A DNA stretch of 64,000 bases, taken from contig JBBCBC010000034.1 of NCBI GenBank assembly GCA_037126765.1, positions 16,242,691-16,306,690 of the forward strand, given 5' to 3'. Each line of letters opens with the position of its first letter. Position 1 is the first letter of the stretch. Positions 23,186 to 35,400 of the stretch are shown here, piece after piece. Below the pieces are notes generated by a model. The model worked only from the letters and a program-made list of their open reading frames with translations. It made no database searches and was not told where the DNA came from. The DNA comes from Stenogyne calaminthoides. Taxonomy: Eukaryota > Streptophyta > Magnoliopsida > Lamiales > Lamiaceae. Both the position numbers and the translations under genes were made by a program.

Positions 23186-23252
23186 TTTCTAGTGTGTTGA
23201 GCTCGTTTTTCAGTGTGTTCTTCCAACACCAACTGAGGTGCTATATATAGCC

Positions 23253-24681
23253 ACCACACAAAACGGATTCAGGAGCCTAGCCATTAATGGCCTGAAAACC
23301 AAAACCGAAAACAACATAAATTTTTTGTTTGAATTTCAAGTGTAACCTCCTGAAACGTTTTCAGGTTTTCAACTTCATCATGGGAAACAGCCACGTTTTA
23401 AATTTATTCTTCAAAAACGTGCAGAAACCGTTGTATGGTTCCATTGGAGGGTAAATCACCCATATGATGCAAAAGATGAGAAACAGCCACTTTTGTATTT
23501 ATAATGCTTACATAGGAAATGGGAGGGTAAATCTCCTTTTGCAGTTTTGGAGTGTTGATAAATGGAGTTAGTTGCCAAAGAAGATTTGCACAACAATGGA
23601 CACTCCTACGAATGATTCAACTTTATTTCATCATGATTTTCTATTGATTATTCCTATATCACTGGTCATAATCTCAAATTCATGTACTGATCATCGAATA
23701 TCCAAAGTCTTTATTAATTTCAACTCTTAATAATTTTGTAAGCTCCAATGGCTTTGATCAATAAGTCTGCTTCTCATCTTTTGCATCATATGGGTGATTT
23801 GGGTCGAAAAATAAAAAAGAAGATTATGGTGTGTATTTGGTCATGTGTCATCTGGTACTTGCAGCTAGAAGCCAGAAACAACATAATTTTTTAGAGTAGG
23901 TCTGGTGTGAAAATTTTCATGTATGAAAATTTATAAAATTACATTAAATCAACAATCTACACTCTAAACACTAAATAATGAACCCTAAATTATGACTTAT
24001 TCGGACCGGGTGAACCATGAACCACTTGGACCGAGTGAACCATGAACCACTCAATTTTATCTTACATTCACCAATTACAAAATTTGATTGTATATTAAAG
24101 TTTTTTCATGTATGAGTCAATTTTTTAAGGAGAAGATCAAACCTGTGAAAGTTTTCGAGGAAATTAAAACAAAGTCATCGCGTTTGTTTTCTCTTAGAGA
24201 ATGCTTAGTTGGAAGGTTTAGGGGCGTGAAATAGAAATTAAAGTCACAGTGCGTGTTTAAAATCAACTCAACCATTTTATGCTCATTTTAATTACAATTC
24301 TCATTCAAGATTTATGAACCAAAGCCCCCTTAAGTTTTGAGACTTCATTTTTAGTTGTGGAACGATTCGATTAGTTGAAATTTTAAAATAATATTAACCT
24401 TTTACCGAAAATTTTTGTTTTGCAAAAAAAATTGCTTAAACTTCCTATTTTCTTTTTATCGTGAATCCGTCCAATTTTTCATGTACACCAAATTTTATTT
24501 ATTTTTCTAAACTAGATTGCAAACTTTAATTTCGTATAATATAAGTTATTATCGAATAAAAGAAAATTATGGATTGCAATTGATAAAAAAATCATAGTAT
24601 AAATTGTGTTTGTACATCGAACCGATTGGTTCGACTGATTTAGCTGTTTTTGCCACCTCTCGTAATTATGGTTGATTAGTA
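23253..24681. other. Intergenic stretch without a supported gene
   Basis: Seen here are a local repeat AACCATGAACCACT (24010-24055) and a repeated block around GATGCAAAAGATGAGAAACA (about 23465), whose inverse occurs near 23770-23790. No coding signal is convincing. Confidence 0.5.
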
Positions 24682-24824
24682 CTCCCTCCGTCCATCAATC
24701 TTATGTTTGTTTGACTTTTCAACGCGTTTTTACGAGCGAAATATGTATTAGTAATTAAAATGATAAAATGACTTTTAAGGAGGAGTACGATAGACAAGGG
24801 ACTAAGATTGGTGGACGAAGGTAG
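24682..24824. mobile_element. Stowaway MITE
   Basis: 143 bp between TA dinucleotides. It starts CTCCCTCCGTCCATCAATCT; the right end reads CTACCTTCGTCCACCAATCT on the other strand, a clear TIR pair. Confidence 0.88.
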
Positions 24825-25287
24825 TATAGTTTTGGCTTTAAAATATGGAATTATGACAAATTATTTGTAAGATATAAACATCATACATATATGGATAATT
24901 TTTTATGTGAATTTATAATGTCAACTAAATTGTGAGACATATTCTAATTAGATAATATTTACATATATGTGGACATGCTTACTTAACCCCATTCAAATAA
25001 ATAAGACAAAGCTATGTATATATTATATGTTTTTCTGAAACGTTCAACTTATTTTACACTGAACAAATCGAATGCTTCAAAATAATAAGTTGGACATTTA
25101 AAAAATACATCGAGTTCGCATGAAATAAAACAAGTATTATAACATTTTGTGATTGATTTGGGCACAAGGTGACATTTAAATTAATTTTTAGCCATTCAAC
25201 AAATTTTAAAGACTCGTTTGCGGATGAGTTCGTATGATTAAACGAGAATTTTGATCGAATTGCAATATCCATATTTTAATTGAATCC

Positions 25288-26046
25288 CTTTTTTTTTTTT
25301 AGAAAAGGACTTACAATGAAAAGATAAAGAGAAGTACAAAGTACAATCCTACATATGAAGAGAAGTACAAAGTACAAATTCTTCAAACGAAGCACAAGTC
25401 CTTCAGACGAACGGTCGATCTACCGATCGAAACAGCACCTACCTCGAACCAATCTTGAGAAACAGAGGAGGGGAGAACCACAATCCAGCAAAGCATAAAG
25501 ACAAAGGAAAGCCCCACACTAAGGCTTAAACAATGTCCGAAAAGAAAGCCAGGATTGCATCAAACAAAGCATCACCAACAAATCACCATGACCCAGAACT
25601 GGAAGAAAACAACAAAGCAAACAAACTATAAACCCAAAGAGGGAGAAAGTCTCACAACAAACCCCAAACAAGGAGAAAGCAGAGCAGAAAAAAAAAATCT
25701 AAAACTTAAAACACCAAATAGAACAAAAGGTAAAGATAACACAAAATAACACAAAAAATTAAAGATCCGACAGACCGAACCAGCCCACCAAATGCCGTGA
25801 CTCCAATGGGAGAGATCGGTCCGACGAACCAATTACGACCTCTAAGCGACGCTCTAAACGGCAGGTTGCGGTGTGACACAGGACGACTGAGAGGATTGGG
25901 TGACTGCTGCGCGCCGAAGGCGGCGCACAGGCGGCGGAGGGAGGTGAGCGGTGGAGCGAGGTGGGCGGCGGAAGCAAATGACTAGGGTTTTTTTAGATAG
26001 AGAAACTCCTAGATGGATGCTTGTTAAAAAAACTAATTACATATAC
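25288..26046 (-). mobile_element. Poly(A)-tailed retroposon (processed transcript or truncated LINE-type), minus orientation
   Basis: The 759-bp insertion is flanked by perfect 10-bp repeats AATTGAATCC (25278-25287 and 26047-26056). Its left end is a T-tract (25289-25300), a poly(A) tail on the minus strand. The other end has an AAACCCTAG plus CCGCCGCC-rich segment (about 25890-25995) resembling a plant 5' leader. TSD plus poly(A) indicate L1-type target-primed reverse transcription. The longest frame (25759-25977, minus) has no recognised domain. The source could be an mRNA or a non-coding retroelement. Confidence 0.65.
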
Positions 26047-26334
26047 AATTGAATCCGATTTTAATTAGCTCATGTTAACCTGGTAACCCAACTTGGTAGT
26101 TTCAAACAATGAACTTTCATTTTCGCATCATACGAATTAGATTCAAAACACATGTGATTGGCTGGATGTCAACTTCTGACAAGCCTTCAATAATTACGAT
26201 TTATTTGACGGGTAATTACGTTTATTTGTCGAATTTGATATTATTAATTAAACCACGATTTTGATTTTTGAAGACCAAAGAAGAAAAAAATACGTGAATT
26301 ACGAGGAGGTTTAGAATACATACGCATTATAGAG

Positions 26335-26342
26335 TATAAATA
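26335..26342 (+). promoter_or_regulatory. TATA box of the aspartic protease gene
   Basis: TATAAATA lies 70 bases upstream of the ATG at 26412. It is the best TATA match in the upstream AT-rich stretch and at a plausible distance for a roughly 35-40 nt leader. Inference from sequence only. Confidence 0.5.
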
Positions 26343-26411
26343 CATAAATAAATTGTAATACGACGACAAATACAATCATCATCAAACGAAACTTCAGCAA
26401 AATCCAGAAAA

Positions 26412-29400
26412 ATGGAGTCGCGCTTCCACTCTCTACTGCGTCTCCTCTTTCTGCTCAATTTTCATGCTCTTAATCGAGCCTCCGAAAATGGCGGCCCGGG
26501 AGTAATCAAAGTCAATTACAAATTTTCCGGCGCCGATACTAGTCTCAGCGCCCTTAGAGCTCACGATGATATTCGCCACCTCTCTATTCTCTCAGGCGTC
26601 GACCTTCCCCTAGGCGGAACCGGCCGCCCTGACGCCGTCGGGTCCGCTCTTTTTCCCTTTTTGTTTGTTTTTTCGATTTTCGCTTCCTTTCTCGTTTTCA
26701 CGGCGTTTTTTGATCGGAGGAGTGATGGGTGGTTGTGCGCGGTATTTATGGAACTGTGATTTACATACTATGCCAAAATTTATGTGTTTAGTATAGTCAT
26801 GGTTTAATTTTTAAATTTATGTTTCTCCGTTTCTAGTAGTATGAAATTCAGTATTGTTCTGAATCTTCTTCTGCTAATTTGATTCATTGATTGGACAATG
26901 CGTTTGTTGACCGTAGCTTTGCTATTGTGCATTAAATGAAAGCATAATTGAATTTCCAATGAAACAGTGTTTATTCTGCACGATTGTGTAAAAGGAATAA
27001 TTGAATTTCCAATGGGGCCTATAAGAATGCAGATTATTTAGAATCTTAGTGATTCAATGCTTGTGTGTGCATGTGTATGTTAACGGTTGCTGAATAATGA
27101 TTCATAGCTATCTATTGGTACTATAATTTGCCTTAAAAATCCTCAAGGTTTACCATATGGATTCACAACTAATTATCTATGATACGGTACACATCTCATG
27201 TGTGCTCTGCCTCTGCAGAACTTAACTCATTCTTAACCGATAGCTGTTTATGCTATGTAGTAATCACATCTTATAGATGGTGGTAGACAAATAAGGTGTG
27301 AATTGCACCTACCTATTCTGCAAGTAGAGTCATTGAGACATTGATCTACGTGCTGAGCATCAAGTCTTTGGTTGTGCAGTTTTGAGTATCTGTTTAAACT
27401 TACGTTATCGTCCTATTAAATGAGGTGTATGGGAGACTTTTGTCTGGTCTAATAACATAACTGTGGGTCCTTCTTCTGGAGTTAGATATTTAGGACAGGA
27501 GTTGAGAATCTCTGTCCTAAAATACCGTCATTCACTCGTATATCATTCCGTGTGTAACATAACGTGGATAGACTACTCAACATATGCGTATACAAGAACA
27601 TTTAGTTTGATGCATGTAAAGGCATGCATACATGGACAACATTAACAACTGTGCATAATACAATCTTAAATTCACTGTATTATCAATAAAGTTCTTTTTC
27701 TTATCAAAAATAATAAACTCTTAATTCTGTGGTAGACACAATTAACTGCTCGTGACTGGCAATTGATGTTTACACTGAATATTCGCCAAGACTTATTTTG
27801 TCATTCTGGAAGTTATTTTGAGATTAATTAATTGCTTATTTAAATTGAGTTTACAAAATTTCTGCTGCTATTCTGAAGAGCATATAATTGGTGATTTTAT
27901 TTGAATTCTGAATTAACACAAGGGTCAATTCTGGAAGCATTCTTTTTTCTTATCAATTGGTTATTGATGGTGCAGGCTCTACTATGCTAAAATAGGTATA
28001 GGATCACCTTCGAAGGATTACTATGTGCAAGTTGACACAGGAAGTGACATAACATGGGTTAACTGCATTCAGTGCCTCCAATGCCCCCGAAGAGGCTATC
28101 ATGACGTATGAAATGTCCCTAATCTTTTTATGTTGCTATATATTTTAGATCTTCAGGGACGAGTTTATGGTGCTCTTATAGTATAGCCTTTAATTTCATC
28201 TCTAACTATCTTGTGATAGACCTCAATTTATATTTGGCAGATAGAACTTACCCTTTATAATCCAAAAGATTCTCTTACTGGAAAACCTATATCATGTGCA
28301 AACAAGTTTTGTAAAGAGATTGGTGGTGGCTTATCGGGTTGTACTGCAAATCAATCATGCTTGTACACCGAGGTTTATGGAGATGGGAGCTATAGCATGG
28401 GCTACTTTGTTGAGGATTTTGTCCAGTATGATCGAGTCTCTGGAGATCTACAAACAAAATCGGCAAATGGAAGTGTTATTTTTGGGTATGTTGTACTTCT
28501 ATTCTTATCATCTTTGTGGTGTCAACTACCACTGATAGTCTAGTATCTTTGGTTGTCTGAGTGATTGAAATTCAAGCATATGCAATATAATTTTAAGATT
28601 GCTTCCTATACTTAGCAAATTACCTAGCATCGGGATCTAAGTGGTTCAGTTGAAGTTATAATCAAGAAGCAAATTTAAATCGATGCCACTTAATAGATTA
28701 GTTTTTTGTTTTTTAGACCGCAGAAGTTCTAAACTATTCTGTTACCTTGTAAAGTTTCTGCTTGGTTAGTTTAAAGTCTACCCAAGGCCCAAACATGGTT
28801 TCCATTTACTGCTGCTCTGCCATACATCCAGATTACCCATTCGTCCAAAGATTAGTAGTAATAAATGGTGGAACATGGTAGGTTCCTCAAGGCCTCGTTA
28901 CTGGATTTAGAATTTTTTATAGGTTTTAGAAGGAACCACCACTTATCTATTGACATCTTTCTGAGGATTGAAATAAGAGGCACTTGAACCTGCCAAGTTA
29001 TCCTTATCAATCTGGTGCAGGCTCTACTTGCTTTCAATGATTTGGTGCATGAAGGAGTTAAAATTCCCTTCTGCGAGTGGTTTAGGCTATCAAGTGGATT
29101 ACCTAATGCTTCACGGTGTGACTGGAAATCTCATGGACACCAATCGTTTTGCTTAGGCTTGATTCTAATAATGGTTATTTTCTTTCTCAATCCGGTGAAG
29201 CCATTAACCTTCCCTTTCACATTTAGATGGCATTCCTTTCAATTGGTTGTGTTCATTCGGTGAAGAAGAAGACACGGGATACTATGATCTCTAGCTAAAA
29301 TGTTGCTCCCCATGTGTGTAATTTACTGCACTTATGATGCGTCTATATTAGTTTGATCAGACTTACAAATTATTATTATTATTAGAGAAATAAAAAGAAT

Positions 29401-32400
29401 TGCTCAAGATAGGGCTATAAGCTGACTGGAAATGGGCATAATCAAATGGATTTAACATCCATGGTTTCCTGTTAGCAGTGATGGTGAAACAGATAAATAG
29501 GCTCCCATGTGTCATATCACTAGTGAGGGAAAGGGATAGGTTCGTGACACCACAGAAGATATAAACAGACAGTGCGGCCTAATGAAAAATAATGTAGAAA
29601 CAGTTAGCAATGGTTATCGAGGCTAGGATTTAATTGAATAAATCAGTGGAAATATCAGTTATCCTGCACCATTATTTCTGGTTATGGATCAATTTGCAAT
29701 AGGCCTAATACTCTTCATATTTGAATCTTAAAATAAAGTTATTGGATTGTGTAGAGATGGAATAATCGTTTAAGCTTATGAACATTGTAGTCTTATTATA
29801 TTCGAGACTCTCCCTTTTCTTGAAAGATGCTGGTTGATCCTCCTATTTCATCATCCTCCTTGTCTTTCTCTCTTCTTTTGTTCTGTAACAGATTTTCCTC
29901 CGCCTTCCTGTCTCGTATCCTCTTTCATTTCTTCTGTCAAGTACTTATTTTAAGTTACTGTTTCCATGATTTATAAATTTAATTCATGATGAACTGGCTT
30001 TTTTGCACATGGATCAGAAGATGGAAGCCTGGCTAAGCAAACTGCTTTAATTTCCTGTCTTGAGTTTGATCCATAATGTTCTTTTCTCTCACCACTTCTC
30101 TGTTATATTTGGGTGGATTTTACTGCAACTGTCTATTTTGTGCGTATAAAAGAATTCATGGCTTCCGTATTTTGTTGCAATTGTTTGTCTAGTGAGACTT
30201 ATGGAGTCCTTCCATCTTATGTCTGTACATGCACATATCATCATATAATAAAAAAATCTCGTCTTTGTTGGCTTCTTAAATTTTCTTAAATCTAATAATC
30301 GCATTAGTTATCACCTTATGTAAAATATTAAGTGCAATCTTTTTGAGCAGATGTGGTGCGCGGCAATCTGGAGATCTGGCGCCATCAGATGATGCTCTTG
30401 ATGGAATACTGGGTTTTGGAAAATCAAATTCATCAATGCTTTCACAGTTAGCTTCCTCTGGAAGAGTAAAAAAAATGTTTGCACATTGCTTGGATGGTGT
30501 GAATGGTGGAGGTATCTTTGCCATTGGGCATGTAGTTCAACCAAAAGTAAACACAACGCCGCTAGTGCCAAACCAGTATGTCCAGTCCGTTGACTCTAAT
30601 TATCAATTATGTCACATTGCTTTTGGCTTTTTCACTGTGGATCCATTTTCAGGGAGTAAAATGATGTTATCCTACACTTGAGTATTTTTGTTGGATTATG
30701 AAGTAGGCTTTTGTTAGTTATCTTTGCCAGGTAGAGATCATATGGGCTATAAGGACAATGTGAATTTGGCATTTAATTTTATTTCTCTTTTTTCAATTGT
30801 TATGCTATAATCAAAAGACATAGTGTGGGAGAATTTTCTATGTATTCAATTAGGTCAAGAGTACACACATATATATACAAGTTGAATAGACTATTCTAAT
30901 AAAGGCCCACTAAAGGCTCATCTATACTTATTATTCTAACACTCCCCCTCAAGCTGGAGCATAGATGTTAATCATGCCTAGCTTGTTACAAAGATAGTCA
31001 ACTCTAACCCCATTAAGAGCCTTAGTGAAGATATCTCCTAATTGATCTTCATCCTCATATAATAACCGTCGAAATTAGGCCACGTTGAATCTTCTCACGA
31101 ACAAAGTGACAATCAATCTCAATGTGTTTGGTCCGTTTCGTGGAAGACCGGGATTAGAGGCAATGTGAAGCGCGACTTGATTATCACACACCGTTTATTT
31201 GGTATTGAGATCTCTAAACCCACTTCATTTAGAAACTCATATACCCATACTATCTCGCGCACACGCTTTTGGCCATAGCTCTATATTCGGACTCAGACTC
31301 GAACGTGAGACTACTTTTTTGTTGTTTACTTTGCCATGAAATCAAATTTCCACCAAAGAAAACACAATATCCTGAAGTAGACCTTCGATCTTCCTTTGAC
31401 CGCCTTAATCAAAGATCGAAAAAACATTCAATCTTTTTTCGTGACCATGGTCACTATACACAATTCCACGCCCAGGACTCCTTTCAAATAACACAAGATT
31501 TGCTCTACCGCCTTCCAGTGATCAACAGTTGGTGATGACATATATTGACTCACTACACTTACGGGGTAAGCAATATCTGGACGTGTCACCCTAAGATAAT
31601 TCAACTTTCCAACCAACCTTCTGTATCTTCAGGGATCATCAAATAACACACCCTCTTTTGTAAGCTGCAAATTGGGAACCATTGGAGAGCTACATGGTTT
31701 AGCTCCCGTTTTTTTTGCTTTTAAAGCAAATCGAAAGCACGTCTTTCTTTTGAGACAGGAAAATTCCTTCTTACTCCTACTCACCTCAACACCAAGAAAA
31801 TACTTAAGTGTCCCCAAATCCTTGGTAGTAAACTGAGTAGGAAGGAAAGCTTTCAAAGATGCAATTCCTTTAACATCACTCCCAATGATCACAATATCAT
31901 CCACATACACAACCATCAAGATAATACCACCGCCGTAACGCATATGAAAGCAGAATCATCGGTTGCTTTGCTTCATGCCAAACTTCTCAACAAAGACGAG
32001 TAAAAGTACCAAACCATGCACGAGGACTCTGTTTCAAACCATTCAAAGACTTCAAGATAACATACCTTATGAAGTCTCCCCGAAAGCAACAAAACCGGTG
32101 GTTGCTCCATATAAATAAGTATCAACGAGATCACCATGGAGAAAGGCATTCTTGATGTCCAACTGGTGTAAAGGCCAATGATGAAAGTAGCGGCCATCGA
32201 AATCAAGAGCCTAATCGAGGTAAGTTTGGCAAATGGAGAAAAGGTGTTTAATAGTCAACACCATAAGTTCGAGCATAGCCTTTTGGCAACAAAGGCGACT
32301 TTCAACCGAGCCACGTAACCATCGGGATTAACTTTAACAAATAAACACCCATTTGCGACCTAATAGGTCGTTTACTGCGAGGGAAGGTCCACCAAAACCC

Positions 32401-35400
32401 AAGTGCCATGAGTATCTAACGATTCATTTCTCAATCATGGCATTACGCCAACAGGGATGGGCCAAAGCTTTTGAAGCGGTTTTAGGAACAATTTCGAGAG
32501 AAGAAACAAAAGCTCGAGAGGAAGGGGATAAGTGATCATATGAAACAAAAGAGGAAATGGGATAAGTGCAAGAACGTTTACCTTTTCGAAGAGCAATGGG
32601 AAGATCATCACTTGGAGGAGGATCTCATTGACGAAGATATTGGCTCATCGGGACACGAACCGGGGCATATCGGGAACCAAATCACAAAAGATGGTGATGC
32701 GAGGAGGTGGAGGACGGCGAGAATACGTTTGTATGATAGGTGGGTCGAAAGTGGAGTCGATGGAGGTATCACCCAAGGAAGAATCAGATATATCAAAAAG
32801 TCTGTATCCTCCCCCTCAGTGGGAGGAGGAGTGGAATGAGAGAATGGTGTATGCTCAGAAAAGACAACATCAGCAGATACAAGATACTTGTTGAGACTAG
32901 GACAGAAACACCGATAACCCTTTTGCACCCTAGAATAACCCAAGAAAATGCACTTCAAAGATTTTGGATCTAATTTTTTGTGACACGAGGCCGAACATCC
33001 CTAACAAAACAAGTACAACCAAATATTCTAGCTCGATAGGAAACAAGGACTTAGATGGAAATAGAACATGAAAATGAGTTTTACCACCAAGAACCGTAGA
33101 AGGCATGCGATTTATAAGAAAACAAGCGTTAGAAACAAAGATCAACCCCAAAATGTTTTAGGTACTTGCATGGAAAATAACAAGGCTCTAGCTGTTTCAA
33201 GAAGATGTCTATTCTTTCTCTCAGCCACACCATTTTGAGACGGTGTATCAACACACGATGTTTGATGGAGAATGCCATTATGCAGCATATAACAATGAAA
33301 TATTTCAGAGAGATACTCCTTAGCATTATCACTTACAGAAGTTTTTCACAGACACACCAAATTGAGTCTTAATCTCAAAGACAAAAGGAAAAAATGAGTA
33401 AATAATTCGAACGATTTTTCATCAAATATAACCATGTCATACGAGAATGATCATCAACAAAGGTGACAAAATAACGAAATCCAGGTTTCGATGTAACTGG
33501 ACATGGACCCCAAACATCGAATGGACTAACTCCAAAAGGAGCACTTGCTCGGTTATTGACACGAGGACTCAAACTAATACGATGATGCTTAGCAAAATGA
33601 CAAGATTCACAATCTAGAGATGACAACTGAGAAAACTGCGGACACAGTTTCTTCAACAAAGGAAGAGAAGGATGACCCAACCGACGATGTGCATCCATGG
33701 GAGTAGCGGTTCCCGCATATTCTTGAATTAGTCGATGTGTCTCAAGGATGTAGAGGCCGCCAGATTCGTGTCCCCTTACCAATAATCTTCGTCAGAAGAT
33801 CCTGAAAGCAAGCAATGATCAGGATAGAATGAGACACAACAATTAAGATTACGAGTAAGTTTACTCACAGAAACCAAATTAAACGAGAGTTCAGGGAGAC
33901 TAAGAACAGATGACAAGGATAGGGATGATGTCGGGTTAACAGTTCCCGATCCAATAACACGAGATTGTGAACCATCGGCTAAAGTAACAGGAAATGCAGT
34001 TTTATGTGGGTAAAAGGTAGAGAACAAGGTTGGATTACCTGTCATATGATCTGTGGCACCAGAATCAATGACCCATTTGGATGATGAGGAAACAAGACAT
34101 GCATTAGAATTACGACCAAGAACAAAGGGTAATGAACTTGCTTTTGACTGATTCACTTCCCGAAATTGCAGCAACCTTGCATACTCACTAGTAGAAATAG
34201 TGACAGAACCATTAAAGTGGTCAAATTTATTACGCAATTTTGGACAATCTCCTTTGATATGTCCAAACCCATGACAATAACGACACTCCACAGAAGACAT
34301 TTTATCTTCAAAACTACAAACCAACCAAAAGAAACAATTCCAGAAACGCAACAAATCAAATCCAAAATTTCACAAAATCTGTACCCAAAAATGAAATCAC
34401 ACACCACTCGGATGTTGACCCAAACAGGTACACCAACAGAAAGAGCTCGACGAGACGAGCTCAACGGAAGTCGCCGGAGGAAATTCCGCCGAACCCGCCA
34501 CGCCACCGGAAGAAAAATCAAAAAAAAAAAACAAGGCGTGTGTAGGTGAGCTCCACGCGCCCGGCCTTGAATTCGGCGAAGGGTCGCCGGAGACGGGCGC
34601 ACCTCCCGTGTGGTGGTGTTGTCTTGATCGAGCGAAAATGGTAAAACCCCAAATATGTGCCCCAAACCCTAATTTTCTCAAACCACAATTTTCAAATTAA
34701 AGCCCTAATTTTTGAAATGTTGCCTAATTTTCGAATCCGAACCATGCTCTGATACCATGTTATGCTATAATCAAAAGACATAGTGTGGGAGAATTTTCTA
34801 TGTATTCAATTAGGTCAAGAGTACACACATATATATACAAGTTGAATAGACTATTCTAATAAAGGCCCACTAAAGGCCCATCTATACTTATTATTCTAAC
34901 ATCAATCAAGAGTGTTAGCCACAAACAATTATCATAATATGAGAATATGATAGAGCGTAAAACGATGGAACACGAAACTGATAGAGTGTAGATATTGGGG
35001 CGATAAAAAAAGGAAAAAAATAATCTGAACTAAACCGAAATATATCGATAAAAGATAATCCTCAAAAGAGGCCACAAGGAAATAAATCCTTGCCACGAGA
35101 GAAATCTTCGCCACAAGCCAAAAATGGTCGCTCAATTCTATGATCAAAAGATAATAATAATTCTAGAGAGATCTCACTTAAATAGACTGAAACCCTAAAC
35201 CTAACTTATGCCCTAAGAAATAAGGCCCACGGCCCATTTATTTATTCTAGACTTAATTAAAGACTTAACATAAAATAAAAAGCCCAACTGATACTAATAA
35301 ATAATACTTAAAGAGGCGTATCAATACTCCCCCCCTCCGAACAGCCTTGTCCTCAAGGCTGGGACAAGGAATTAAGGCTGAAACAGCTTCAACCGCCCAC

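Noticed and set aside
28852..29263. ORFs in intron 3 of the protease gene as extra exons
   Set aside because: The protease frame passes from 28485 to 30351 with correct phase and family-typical sequence; these ORFs have no aspartic protease motif.
31269..31535. Plus-strand ORF as a host gene
   Set aside because: It is antisense to the copia RT/RNase H region in the intron element.
34153..34681. Overlapping ORFs of 80-170 codons on both strands in the gag end of the intron copia
   Set aside because: Opposite-strand and shifted frames of the element's leader and gag region; only the zinc-knuckle/protease frame has domain motifs.
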